Assembly: GCF_904848585.1 (NCBI RefSeq)
Contig: NZ_CAJHCR010000022.1
Span: 55,237 to 119,236, forward strand
DNA length: 64,000 bases
Direction of reading: 5' to 3'
From: Paraburkholderia kirstenboschensis
GTDB lineage: Bacteria > Pseudomonadota > Gammaproteobacteria > Burkholderiales > Burkholderiaceae
Shown here: piece by piece, positions 1 to 8,280 of the stretch
Layout of the letters: every line of letters begins with the position of its first letter
How positions within the stretch are numbered: the first letter of the stretch is position 1
Notes under the pieces: generated by a model
Told to the model about the DNA's origin: nothing
Database searches by the model: none
The model's input: only the letters and a program-made list of their open reading frames with translations
Made by a program: the position numbers and the translations under genes

Positions 1-854
1 AAAGCGTTCCGCCGATGCCGGCTGCCGCAACCACTGGCGCGAACACACAGACACAGTCCGGGTTCGCCGGCTCGGCGGCTTCGGGCATGAGTTCGTCGGG
101 CCGCGCGTTGCTGTTCGTCGCGCTGCTCGCGCACGGCGTGCTGCTGCATACCACGATCTTCCCGCAGAACGCGATGGTGTTCGGCTTCGCGTTTGCGCTG
201 TCCGCAATGTTCTGGCTCGGCGCCGGCATCTACTGGATAGAAAGCTTTTTCTTTCCGCTCGACGGACTGCGTCTGCTGGTGTTGCCGCTCGCCTGCGTCG
301 CCTCGCTATTGCCGCTCGCGTTCAACGGCGTGCGGGTGCTGCCGTATTCGGCCGCGCCCATGTTCAAACTGCACTTCCTGATCGCCAACATCGCCTATGG
401 TCTGTTCGCGATCGCGGCGCTGCACGCCATTCTGATGCTGCTCGTCGAGCGGCGTCTTCATGCAATGCGCGGCGGCATCGCGCAGCGGAATGTGGCTGCG
501 GCGGGCAACGGCTGGCTGTCCAGCTGGCTCGACACGCTGCCGCCGTTGCTCACACTCGAGAAGCTGCTGTTCCGTCTGATCGGCGCCGGTTTCGTGCTGC
601 TCACGCTGACGCTCGTGTCGGGCATTCTGTTCAGCGAGCAACTGGTCGACCGCGCGCTGCGGCTCGATCACAAGACCGTGTTCGCGATCCTGTCGTGGGT
701 AATGTTCGGCGCGCTTCTGACGGCGCGCAAGGTGTCCGGCTGGCGCGGCCGTGCTGCATTGCGCTGGGTGCTGGCGTCGTTCGTCGCGTTGCTGCTGGCG
801 TACGTCGGCAGCCGTTTTGTTTTCGAGGTGCTGTTGCACCGTGCTGTAGTGTGA
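1..854 (+). CDS. Cytochrome c assembly protein, CcsA/YpjD family (5' partial)
   Basis: Integral membrane protein of the CcsA/CcmC/YpjD family, thought to act in haem handling during cytochrome c maturation. The reading frame is open to the left window edge, and family members carry an extra N-terminal membrane segment, so the ATG at 15 is probably internal and the gene starts outside the window. Several hydrophobic helices are visible (RALLFVALLAHG, then the segments after MFWLGAGIYW and FKLHFLIANIAYG). Histidines in LAHGVLLH, FKLHF and LDHKTVF lie at the positions expected for haem ligands. A small PP0621-like gene and ampD follow closely. The family call is firm; the exact biochemical role is inferred. 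Confidence 0.85.
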   Translation, partial: SVPPMPAAATTGANTQTQSGFAGSAASGMSSSGRALLFVALLAHGVLLHTTIFPQNAMVFGFAFALSAMFWLGAGIYWIESFFFPLDGLRLLVLPLACVASLLPLAFNGVRVLPYSAAPMFKLHFLIANIAYGLFAIAALHAILMLLVERRLHAMRGGIAQRNVAAAGNGWLSSWLDTLPPLLTLEKLLFRLIGAGFVLLTLTLVSGILFSEQLVDRALRLDHKTVFAILSWVMFGALLTARKVSGWRGRAALRWVLASFVALLLAYVGSRFVFEVLLHRAVV

Positions 855-863
855 GCGTGCCCC

Positions 864-1187
864 ATGCGACAAATCTTTTTGCTCATCATGTTGTTCTTCG
901 TCGGCCAGTGGCTCGTGAAGGCGCTGCGCCGTCATGACGCGCATACGGCACAACGTACTGGCGCCGGCGGCGCGCGAGGCGCATCGGGCGCAGCCAGTAA
1001 TGGCAATGGCAATGGTGCCGCGCGTCCTGCAGAGCCGCCTCAACTCGCCGAGCCCATGATCCGTTGCGTCGAGTGCGGCGTGCATGCGCCGAAGAGCGAC
1101 TCGGTGGTCGTTGCCGGGCAGCCGTTCTGCAGTGCCGCGCACGCGCAGCGGCACGGCGCGCGACCCACGGGCCGCGACGCTCGATGA
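864..1187 (+). CDS. PP0621-family small protein with Cys pair
   Basis: 107-residue protein with an N-terminal hydrophobic segment (FLLIMLFFVGQWLV), a low-complexity Ala/Gly/Asn linker, and a C-terminal mini-domain containing CVECG and a later FCSAAHAQRH. This layout matches the PP0621 family of uncharacterised proteins and looks like a small metal-binding knuckle with two Cys, a third Cys and His. It begins 9 bp after the ccsA-like gene and its TGA overlaps the ampD ATG (ATGA), so the three genes are probably cotranscribed. No function is known. Confidence 0.75.
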   Translation: MRQIFLLIMLFFVGQWLVKALRRHDAHTAQRTGAGGARGASGAASNGNGNGAARPAEPPQLAEPMIRCVECGVHAPKSDSVVVAGQPFCSAAHAQRHGARPTGRDAR

Positions 1188-1780
1188 GCGTCGGGTTCGC
1201 CGTCGACGCAGACGGTTGGGTTGCACAAGCGCGCAAGCTGCCATCGCCGAATTTCGAAGCACGGCCGCAAGGCGCGGTGCCGACTCTGATCGTGGTTCAC
1301 AACATCAGCCTGCCGCCCAACCAGTTTGGCGGCACGGCGATTGCCGAACTGTTTCTCAATACGCTCGATTGCGACACTCATCCTTATTACGACGCGCATC
1401 TGCGCGGCGTGCGCGTGTCCGCGCATTTCGTGATTCATCGCGACGGCGCGCTCGAGCAGTTCGTGTCGTGCAATGAGCGCGCATGGCACGCGGGCCCATC
1501 TAACTTTTTTGGCCGTGAGCGCTGCAATGATTTCTCGATCGGCATCGAACTGGAAGGCAGCGACACCACTCCTTTCGAGGCGGCGCAATACCACACGCTC
1601 GGCTCGCTCGTAAGTGCGCTGACGGCTCGCTATCCGATCGAGGCGCTTGCCGGGCACTCCGACATAGCGCCCGGCCGCAAGACAGATCCAGGACCACATT
1701 TCGAGTGGCCGCGTCTGCAACGCGACACGTTGCTGGCGGATCGGTATTTCCCCTATCTCAAGTTTTCCAGAACGCCGTAA
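1184..1780 (+). CDS. ampD: 1,6-anhydro-N-acetylmuramyl-L-alanine amidase AmpD
   Basis: Cytoplasmic zinc amidase of the amidase_2 family that removes the peptide from anhydromuropeptides during cell-wall recycling and so influences AmpR-controlled beta-lactamase induction where that system exists. About 198 residues, the usual size. Zinc ligands are visible as the His of VVHNISLPP near residue 39 and the His/Asp of GHSDIAPGRKTDPG near the C-terminus; HFVIHRDG and FSIGIELEG are also typical. The ATG at 1184 overlaps the preceding stop and gives the family N-terminus. An upstream in-frame start at 1064 would add an arginine-rich tail lying inside the previous gene and was not used. Confidence 0.95.
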   Translation: MSVGFAVDADGWVAQARKLPSPNFEARPQGAVPTLIVVHNISLPPNQFGGTAIAELFLNTLDCDTHPYYDAHLRGVRVSAHFVIHRDGALEQFVSCNERAWHAGPSNFFGRERCNDFSIGIELEGSDTTPFEAAQYHTLGSLVSALTARYPIEALAGHSDIAPGRKTDPGPHFEWPRLQRDTLLADRYFPYLKFSRTP

Positions 1781-1898
1781 CGGCACTTTGCGCGACGTCG
1801 CGTGAGTGCCGCAGAGCGAGGCTCTGCCTGCTTCTGCAGGCGGAGGGCATCGCGCCGCGCGGACCAAAAGTCAAGACTTCAAAAGCAAATAAAAGCGT

Positions 1899-1926
1899 TT
1901 GACCTGTCTCGAATCTCCACTATACT
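1899..1926 (+). promoter_or_regulatory. Probable sigma70 promoter of nrdA
   Basis: TTGACC at 1899-1904, a 16-bp spacer, and TATACT at 1921-1926, in an AT-richer island between ampD and nrdA. The -10 lies inside the first NrdR-like box. If used, it gives an nrdA leader of nearly 390 nt. The match to the consensus is direct; use in vivo is inferred. Confidence 0.6.
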
Positions 1927-1963
1927 TGGTGCCACAAATTCAGTTACGCACTAGATATTGTGT
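1917..1963 (+). promoter_or_regulatory. Two NrdR boxes, 31 bp start to start
   Basis: Box 1 (1917-1932) fits the 16-bp NrdR consensus (aCAcwAtATaTwGtgt) at 11 of 16 positions and covers the -10. Box 2 (1948-1963, GCACTAGATATTGTGT) fits at 14 of 16. The starts are 31 bp apart, about three helical turns, which is the classic layout of paired NrdR operators in front of ribonucleotide reductase genes. NrdR represses these genes in its ATP/dATP-bound state. nrdR itself is not in the window. Confidence 0.75.
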
Positions 1964-1967
1964 GTCC

Positions 1968-2012
1968 TGTGTATAACTGTGTGAATAACCGAGTGCATAA
2001 CTAAGTGCACAA
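1968..2012 (+). promoter_or_regulatory. Tandem array of DnaA-box-like 9-mers, 12-bp period
   Basis: Four same-orientation 9-mers every 12 bp. TGTGTATAA at 1968 and TGTGAATAA at 1980 are perfect reverse complements of TTATNCACA. AGTGCATAA at 1992 matches 8/9 and AGTGCACAA at 2004 matches 7/9. They lie just downstream of the NrdR boxes and about 300 bp before nrdA. In E. coli nrdAB is also controlled by DnaA, but there the boxes lie upstream of the promoter. Confidence 0.65.
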
Positions 2013-2319
2013 GTCGCGGCGCCCCGCTCTCCGAGCACGGCGCCGCAAGCATTCCAGGCAGCGAAAAATAATTCCTGCAGCGCAGCCGGACCTGACCAGC
2101 CGGCGGCAATCATAAGCATCAGGAAAGGGGCTGAGAGTGATCGCGACATATACGACGAAGACCGTTTTCAATTCGAATCAGGCTTCATCGCAGTCGCATC
2201 CCGCCAGCCGCCCAGGCCGGTCTTTTTCCTGCACCTCCTCGCTTGCGCACGCGGCGGCGCAGCGTTCGTTTTAATCCGCGGCACTCGCCGCAACATTTCC
2301 AGGACCAGGAGCTTTGCAC
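2013..2319 (+). other. nrdA leader, no gene seen
   Basis: About 300 bp between the DnaA-box array and nrdA. Short open frames on both strands lack ribosome binding sites and family resemblance. A CTGAGA motif near 2130 recalls a thiamine-pyrophosphate riboswitch, but the partner motif is missing. The only clear element is the Shine-Dalgarno AGGAG at 2307-2311, 8 nt before the nrdA ATG. Confidence 0.5.
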
Positions 2320-5300
2320 ATGCAAACCACCGACAACGTGACGACCCGGTATGAGGGATCACCGACTGGCCAGGCCTTCGGCCAGGCACAAGGCACTCAA
2401 GCGCTCGCGCCGCAAGCGACGTACGCCGACTACAAGGTGATCCGTCGTAATGGCAGCGTGGTGTCGTTCGAACCGTCGAAGATCGCCATCGCCGTGACGA
2501 AGGCATTCCTCGCCGTCAACGGTGGTCAAGGCGCGGCGTCGGCGCGTGTGCGTGAGCTGGTCGAGCAACTGACGCAGAACGTGGTGCGCGCGCTGCTGCG
2601 CAGCCGTCCGAACGGCGGCACGTTCCATATCGAAGACATTCAGGATCAGGTCGAACTCGCGCTGATGCGCGGCGGCGAGCACAACGTCGCACGTGCCTAC
2701 GTGCTGTATCGCGAGAAGCGCACGCAGGCGCGCGCTCATGACGATCACGCTGCCGCCGGCACGCCGGGCCTCACGGTCACGGACAACGGCGTGACGCATC
2801 CGCTCGACCTCGCTGCACTGCGCGGCATTATCGAGTCCGCTTGCGCGAACCTGGGTGACGCGGTGAGCGCGGAGCCGATCGTCGCGGAAACGGTGAAGAA
2901 TCTGTACGACGGCGTGCCGATGAGCCAGGTCTACGACTCGGCGATTCTGGCTGCCCGTACGATGATCGAAAAAGATCCGGCCTACAGCCAGGTCACCGCT
3001 CGCATCCTGCTGCACACCATCCGCCGCGAGATCCTCGAAGAAGAAGTCACGCAAGCCGAAATGGGCGAGCGTTATGCCGAATACTTCCCGCAGTTCATCA
3101 AGCGCGGCGTGCAAGCCGAGCTGCTCGACGACAAGCTGCTGCAGTTCGACTTGAAGCGCCTGGGTGCCGCGCTCGACAACAACCGCGACCTGCAATTCGG
3201 CTACCTCGGTCTGCAGACGCTGTATGACCGTTACTTCCTGCACCACGACGGCGTGCGTATCGAAATGCCCCAGGCATTCTTTATGCGTGTCGCAATGGGC
3301 CTGTCGCTGAACGAGATCGACCGCGAAGCGCGCGCGATCGAGTTTTACAACGTGCTGTCGAGCTTCGACTTCATGTCGTCCACGCCGACGCTGTTCAACT
3401 CGGGCACGCGCCGCTCGCAACTGTCGTCGTGCTATCTCACCACAGTCGACGACGACCTGGACGGCATCTACGAAGCGCTGAAGGAAAACGCGCTGCTCTC
3501 GAAGTTTGCCGGCGGTCTCGGCAACGACTGGACGCGTGTGCGTGCGCTCGGCTCGCACATCAAGGGCACCAATGGCAAGTCGCAAGGCGTCGTGCCGTTC
3601 CTGAAGGTCGTCAACGACACGGCAGTCGCCGTGAACCAGGGCGGCAAGCGCAAGGGCGCGGTGTGCGCGTACCTCGAAACGTGGCACCTGGATATTGAAG
3701 AATTCCTCGAGCTGCGCAAGAACACCGGCGACGACCGTCGTCGCACGCACGACATGAACACGGCGAACTGGATTCCCGACCTGTTCATGAAGCGCGTGAT
3801 GGAAGGCGGCGACTGGACGCTGTTCTCGCCGTCCACCTGCCCGGATCTGCACGACAAGTTCGGCGCCGAGTTCGAAGCGGCTTACACGGCTTACGAAGAC
3901 AAGGTCGCGCGCGGCGAGATCAAGCTGTTCAAGAAGGTGCCCGCGGCGCAACTGTGGCGCAAGATGCTCGGCATGCTGTTCGAAACCGGCCACCCGTGGA
4001 TCACGTTCAAGGACCCGTGCAATGTGCGCTCGCCGCAACAGCACGTCGGCGTCGTCCACTCGTCGAACCTGTGCACGGAAATCACGCTGAACACGAGCGA
4101 CTCAGAGATCGCGGTCTGCAACCTGGGCTCCGTGAACCTCGTCGCGCATCTGAAGGAACAGGCCGACGGCACGCTCGTGCTCGACCACGACAAGCTCAAG
4201 CGCACGGTCAGCGTCGCGATGCGCATGCTCGACAACGTGATCGACATCAACTATTACGCAGTCGCCAAGGCGCGTAACTCGAACCTGAAGCACCGTCCGG
4301 TCGGCATGGGCATCATGGGCTTCCAGGACTGCCTGCATCTGCTGCGCACGCCGTACGCGTCGGAAGAAGCGGTCAAGTTCGCCGACACGTCCATGGAAGC
4401 GGTTTGCTATTACGCTTACTACGCGTCGACCGAACTGGCGCAAGAACGCGGCCGTTACTCCAGCTACCGCGGCTCGCTGTGGGATCGCGGCATCCTCCCG
4501 CAAGACTCGGTCAAGCTGCTGGCCGACGCGCGCGGCGGCTATGTCGAAGTCGATTCGAGCGAGTCGATGGACTGGACGGAACTGCGTGAGCGCATCGCCA
4601 CTTACGGCATGCGCAACTCGAACTGCATCGCGATCGCGCCGACGGCGACGATCTCGAACATCATCGGCGTGTCGGCTTGCATCGAGCCGACGTTCCAGAA
4701 CCTGTATGTGAAGTCGAACCTGTCGGGCGAGTTCACGGTGGTCAACGACTACCTGGTGCGCGACCTGAAGGCGCGCGGCCTGTGGGACGAGGTGATGGTC
4801 GCCGACCTGAAGTACTTCGACGGCACGCTCTCGCGCATCGACCGTATTCCGGCCGACCTGCGCGCGATCTACGCGACCGCGTTCGAAGTCGATCCGAAGT
4901 GGCTCGTCGAAGCGGCGTCGCGCCGTCAGAAGTGGATCGACCAGGCGCAGTCGCTGAACATCTACATGGGCGGCGCATCGGGTAAGAAGCTCGACGAGAT
5001 CTACAAGCTCGCATGGGTGCGCGGTCTGAAGACCACGTACTACCTCCGCACGATGGCGGCAACGCACGTCGAGAAGTCGACGGTCGCTCACGGCGCGCTC
5101 AACGCAGTGAGTTGGGGCGGCGGTGAAGGCACGGGTGGTGTCGGCGGCGGCGCGGCAGGCGGCTTTGGCGCGAGCGGCGGTGCACTGGGCAATGCAGGCG
5201 GCCTCCAGGCAGCAGCGGCAGCGCCGGCAGTCGCAGTGGAAGACGCGCCCGAAGCGGACGGTCCCGTGTGCATGATGCGTCCGGGCGACCCTGGCTTCGA

Positions 5301-5322
5301 CGAATGCGAGGCTTGCCAGTAA
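2320..5322 (+). CDS. nrdA: Class Ia ribonucleoside-diphosphate reductase, alpha subunit
   Basis: Large subunit of aerobic ribonucleotide reductase, converting ribonucleoside diphosphates to deoxyribonucleotides with NrdB. About 1000 residues. Residues ~35-130 form an ATP-cone (YKVIRRNGSVV, then HIEDIQDQVE), the dATP-sensing regulatory domain. The catalytic core shows STPTLFNSGT with SSCYL, the active-site motif NLCTEI, a second cysteine in AVCNLGSVNL, and the radical-transfer tyrosines in TTYYLRTMAA. The C-terminus is a flexible Gly/Ala-rich linker ending in FDECEACQ, the redox-active Cys pair that receives electrons from thioredoxin or glutaredoxin. ATG 2320 is preferred over TTG 2314 because AGGAG is well placed. 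Regulation by NrdR and perhaps DnaA is suggested by the upstream sites. Confidence 0.97.
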   Translation: MQTTDNVTTRYEGSPTGQAFGQAQGTQALAPQATYADYKVIRRNGSVVSFEPSKIAIAVTKAFLAVNGGQGAASARVRELVEQLTQNVVRALLRSRPNGGTFHIEDIQDQVELALMRGGEHNVARAYVLYREKRTQARAHDDHAAAGTPGLTVTDNGVTHPLDLAALRGIIESACANLGDAVSAEPIVAETVKNLYDGVPMSQVYDSAILAARTMIEKDPAYSQVTARILLHTIRREILEEEVTQAEMGERYAEYFPQFIKRGVQAELLDDKLLQFDLKRLGAALDNNRDLQFGYLGLQTLYDRYFLHHDGVRIEMPQAFFMRVAMGLSLNEIDREARAIEFYNVLSSFDFMSSTPTLFNSGTRRSQLSSCYLTTVDDDLDGIYEALKENALLSKFAGGLGNDWTRVRALGSHIKGTNGKSQGVVPFLKVVNDTAVAVNQGGKRKGAVCAYLETWHLDIEEFLELRKNTGDDRRRTHDMNTANWIPDLFMKRVMEGGDWTLFSPSTCPDLHDKFGAEFEAAYTAYEDKVARGEIKLFKKVPAAQLWRKMLGMLFETGHPWITFKDPCNVRSPQQHVGVVHSSNLCTEITLNTSDSEIAVCNLGSVNLVAHLKEQADGTLVLDHDKLKRTVSVAMRMLDNVIDINYYAVAKARNSNLKHRPVGMGIMGFQDCLHLLRTPYASEEAVKFADTSMEAVCYYAYYASTELAQERGRYSSYRGSLWDRGILPQDSVKLLADARGGYVEVDSSESMDWTELRERIATYGMRNSNCIAIAPTATISNIIGVSACIEPTFQNLYVKSNLSGEFTVVNDYLVRDLKARGLWDEVMVADLKYFDGTLSRIDRIPADLRAIYATAFEVDPKWLVEAASRRQKWIDQAQSLNIYMGGASGKKLDEIYKLAWVRGLKTTYYLRTMAATHVEKSTVAHGALNAVSWGGGEGTGGVGGGAAGGFGASGGALGNAGGLQAAAAAPAVAVEDAPEADGPVCMMRPGDPGFDECEACQ

Positions 5323-5960
5323 GCGTCGAGCAGCAAGCGGGTTCGTTGCTTGCTGACGGGTTCCAGGTAAAGACCCGCATGCAGCGATCAACGAACCTGA
5401 TAGAGATGAAGCAGATATAAACCGACGAGCGGCGCGGCGAGCAGGATAGACGAAGTCAGCAAGGCCGCACCGCTCATCGACAGCAACGAAGCGAAGCACC
5501 GAAGCGACGAAGCGACAAGCGCAACGAAGCAACGAGTCGGCACTCCACGAAGCGCGCGAGACAACACCCGAGTGCAAGACCCGGCGCTTCACCAACGCTT
5601 CGACCGATGGAGCGAACAACGCAGTCGGCCACATGCATCGCTCGACATTGCATTGAACTTCATCTCGCTAGCGCGGACGAACCGGCAACGCGCAGAGAAG
5701 TGCAAGACACAGCAAACGCACTCCGCAATACAGATAGATAGAGCAGCGAAACGACGCTTCAACACGTTGCTCTTCGAGCTCGCGAAGCACCTCGACGACA
5801 CACGTTCAACTCGCTTCGTACGAGGCAACGTACACAGTCTGTTGAACAAAGTGTTGTATGAACGTAGCAACGCGAATCGAAAACAGGATTTTTCGCGAGC
5901 GGACTCTTTTATCGCTCGTGAAAAGATGGTACAAACCGTTCTAAATTGATGGTGACATTT
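5323..5960 (+). other. Long nrdA-nrdB intergenic region, low complexity
   Basis: About 640 bp separate the two subunit genes. The stretch around 5470-5560 is built from repeated CGAAGC/ACGAAGC words. The last 200 bp are AT-richer and include a small inverted repeat, CGAGCG ... CGCTCG, near 5897-5919. A 125-codon open frame (5572-5949) shows no ribosome binding site, no recognisable domain and a composition following the CGAAG repeats, so it is not called as a gene. No clear promoter or terminator was identified. Confidence 0.5.
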
Positions 5961-7193
5961 ATGCTCAACTGGGATGACGAGATCACTGCCGTAACTCCCT
6001 CGAGCGCTACGCAACAGAACGTGTTGCGCAACGCTGCGGGACCGGCTGTCGGTTCGCAAGTCGGAACGCGTTCCGCTCCTCATGCTCCCTCGGCTCAAGA
6101 CATCTTCGCGAACGACATCGCTGTCGCTCCCGCTGCTACCGTTGCTCATGCTGCTGGAACCGCTGCGGTTTCGGAAGCGCGAGTGAATGTCGCCGACAAG
6201 CGCATCATCAACGGCCAGACTGACGTGAATCAGTTGGTGCCGTTCAAGTACAAGTGGGCTTGGGAAAAGTATCTGGCTGGTTGCGCCAACCACTGGATGC
6301 CGCAAGAAGTGAACATGTCGCGCGACATCGCCCTCTGGAAAGACCCGAACGGGCTGACCGAAGACGAGCGCCGCATCGTCAAGCGCAACCTGGGCTTCTT
6401 CGTCACGGCCGACTCCCTCGCCGCCAACAACATCGTGCTGGGCACCTACCGCCACATCACGGCTCCCGAATGCCGCCAGTTCCTGCTGCGCCAGGCGTTC
6501 GAAGAAGCGATCCACACACACGCCTACCAGTACATCGTCGAATCGCTGGGCCTCGACGAGGGCGAAATCTTCAACGCGTATCACGAGGTCTCCTCGATCC
6601 GCGCGAAAGACGAATTCCTCATTCCGTACATCAACGTGCTGACCGATCCGGGTTTCCAGACCGGCACGCTCGAGACTGACCAGACGCTGCTGCGCTCCCT
6701 GATCGTGTTCGCCTGCGTGATGGAAGGCTTGTTCTTCTACGTCGGCTTTACGCAAATCCTGGCGCTCGGCCGTCAGAACAAGATGACCGGCGCCGCGGAA
6801 CAGTACCAGTACATCCTGCGCGACGAGTCGATGCACTGCAACTTCGGCATCGACCTCATCAACCAGATCAAACTTGAAAACCCGCAACTCTGGACGGCTG
6901 AGTTCCGCGCGGAAATCCGCGAGATCTTCCAGCAAGCGGTCGAACTTGAATATCGTTACGCAGAAGACACGATGCCGCGCGGGGTGCTCGGCCTCAATGC
7001 GTCGATGTTCAAGAGCTATCTCCGCTTCATCTGCAACCGCCGTTGCCAGCAGATCGGTCTCGATCCGCTGTACCCGAACGAGGAAAACCCGTTCCCGTGG
7101 ATGAGCGAGATGATCGACCTGAAGAAGGAGCGCAACTTCTTCGAGACGCGTGTGATCGAATATCAGACTGGCGGCGCGCTGACCTGGGAGTGA
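5961..7193 (+). CDS. nrdB: Class Ia ribonucleoside-diphosphate reductase, beta subunit
   Basis: Small subunit carrying the di-iron tyrosyl-radical cofactor for NrdA. About 410 residues. The first ~80 residues are a poorly conserved Ala/Val/Thr-rich extension; the ferritin-like fold then follows. Metal and radical residues are visible in FEEAIHTHAYQYI (Glu, His three later, radical Tyr four after that) and in the second helix pair DESMHCNFGID. The C-terminal segment, which docks into NrdA, ends TGGALTWE. ATG 5961 has GGTGA five bases upstream and yields MLNWDDE; ATG 5949 is an alternative with a worse ribosome site. It is separated from nrdA by an unusually long gap, so a second promoter is possible. 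Confidence 0.96.
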   Translation: MLNWDDEITAVTPSSATQQNVLRNAAGPAVGSQVGTRSAPHAPSAQDIFANDIAVAPAATVAHAAGTAAVSEARVNVADKRIINGQTDVNQLVPFKYKWAWEKYLAGCANHWMPQEVNMSRDIALWKDPNGLTEDERRIVKRNLGFFVTADSLAANNIVLGTYRHITAPECRQFLLRQAFEEAIHTHAYQYIVESLGLDEGEIFNAYHEVSSIRAKDEFLIPYINVLTDPGFQTGTLETDQTLLRSLIVFACVMEGLFFYVGFTQILALGRQNKMTGAAEQYQYILRDESMHCNFGIDLINQIKLENPQLWTAEFRAEIREIFQQAVELEYRYAEDTMPRGVLGLNASMFKSYLRFICNRRCQQIGLDPLYPNEENPFPWMSEMIDLKKERNFFETRVIEYQTGGALTWE

Positions 7194-7635
7194 TCCGGGT
7201 CGTGCCGTAGATGCATTCATCGATGGGGATGCCGTGGGCCTCGGCCGCGGCAATTATGTTTAGGAGCTGAACCGCCTGATGCAAAGCGTGCCCGGTGCGC
7301 CGCGTGCCTTCGCGGCCCACAAACATGACAGGCACTTTGCGAACCCTTCAGTGGGATGGGCAAACTTCCCCCCGGAAAAAGTCGCCGGCGTTATCGCCGG
7401 TGGCTCGATCAAGCAATTGCCGGTGTTGAAACCCAACACCGATGACATTTGGCGCGCGGTGCCTTCGGGCACGGCGCGCCTTACCGCATTCATTAGCGTA
7501 AGCGCGCGGCACCTGCGTACGCCGATGAATAGCCCGCTTCGTAGCGCGCGCCCTGAGAAGCGTCCGCGGGAAGCGGGTTTTGACGAAGGGTGTAGTTTGA
7601 ACTGACTCTCATCTGAAAACCTGAAGGAGAAAATG
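7194..7635 (+). other. Hairpin-rich intergenic segment
   Basis: About 440 bp between nrdB and the histone H1-like gene. Three perfect or near-perfect hairpins follow each other: 7383-7402 (8 bp, TTAT loop), 7421-7441 (8 bp, AAACC loop) and 7451-7480 (7 + 5 bp around one mismatch, with a C(TTCG)G tetraloop). A 108-codon plus-strand frame (7279-7605) spans them but has no ribosome site or known family. The minus strand across 7200-7330 also reads open. Whether this is an RNA, a gene remnant or just a transcript end cannot be decided by eye. Confidence 0.5.
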
Positions 7636-8280
7636 ATGGCAACTGCAAAGAAAGCCGCCGCTAAGAAGCCTGCAGCAAAGAAGGTCGCAGCAAAGAAGGC
7701 AGCTCCGGCGAAGAAGGCAGCACCGGCAAAGAAAGTAGCAGCGAAGAAGGCAGCGCCGGCCAAGAAGGTCGCGGCAAAGAAAGCAGCACCGGCTAAGAAG
7801 GTAGCAGCGAAGAAGGCTGCACCGGCTAAGAAGGTTGCAGCCAAGAAAGCCGCACCGGCGAAGAAGGTAGCCGCGAAGAAGGCAGTGCCGGCGAAGAAGG
7901 CCGCAGCGAAGAAGGCAGCACCGGCCAAGAAGGCGGCTGCGAAGAAGGCCGCACCGGCTAAGAAGGCCGCAGCCAAGAAGGCCGCGCCTGCGAAGAAGGC
8001 TGCTGCGAAGAAAGCCGCGCCTGCGAAAAAGGCTGCTGCCAAGAAGGCTGCGCCTGCGAAAAAGGCTGCTGCTAAAAAGGCTGCGCCTGCCAAGAAGGCT
8101 GCTCCTGCGAAGAAGGCCGCTGCTCCTGCGAAGAAGGCTGCGCCTGCCAAGAAGGCTGTCGCCAAGAAGGCTGCGCCTGCACCCGCTGCGACTTCTGTTT
8201 CGAGCGCACCGGCGGCGACGGTGAAGACCGCGCTGAACCCGGCAGCGGCATGGCCGTTCCCGACGGGCAGCCGTCCGTAA
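7636..8280 (+). CDS. Histone H1-like protein, Ala/Lys/Pro repeats
   Basis: Highly basic protein of about 214 residues built almost entirely from tandem PAKKAA / AKKAA / VAAKK units (residues ~1-185), followed by a short nonrepetitive tail ending FPTGSRP. It resembles bacterial histone H1-like proteins (HctB/BpH1 class, eukaryotic H1 C-terminal tail-like), which bind and condense DNA nonspecifically. No folded domain is visible. AAGGAGA at 7624-7630 gives better spacing for ATG 7636 than for ATG 7633. The repeat units vary in synonymous codons. A strong terminator follows at 8404. Confidence 0.9.
   Translation: MATAKKAAAKKPAAKKVAAKKAAPAKKAAPAKKVAAKKAAPAKKVAAKKAAPAKKVAAKKAAPAKKVAAKKAAPAKKVAAKKAVPAKKAAAKKAAPAKKAAAKKAAPAKKAAAKKAAPAKKAAAKKAAPAKKAAAKKAAPAKKAAAKKAAPAKKAAPAKKAAAPAKKAAPAKKAVAKKAAPAPAATSVSSAPAATVKTALNPAAAWPFPTGSRP

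Noticed and set aside
2125..2145. CTGAGA motif resembling a thiamine-pyrophosphate riboswitch
   Set aside because: The second conserved half of the aptamer is absent and the downstream gene is nrdA, not a thiamine gene.
1940..2149. Small minus-strand ORF over the nrdA promoter
   Set aside because: It overlaps the NrdR and DnaA sites and has no ribosome site or homology that I can recognise.
5572..5949. 125-codon ORF between nrdA and nrdB
   Set aside because: No ribosome binding site, no domain, and sequence dominated by the low-complexity spacer.
7279..7605. 108-codon ORF after nrdB
   Set aside because: Contains three hairpins and no recognisable family. Left as an open question and reported as a structured region instead.
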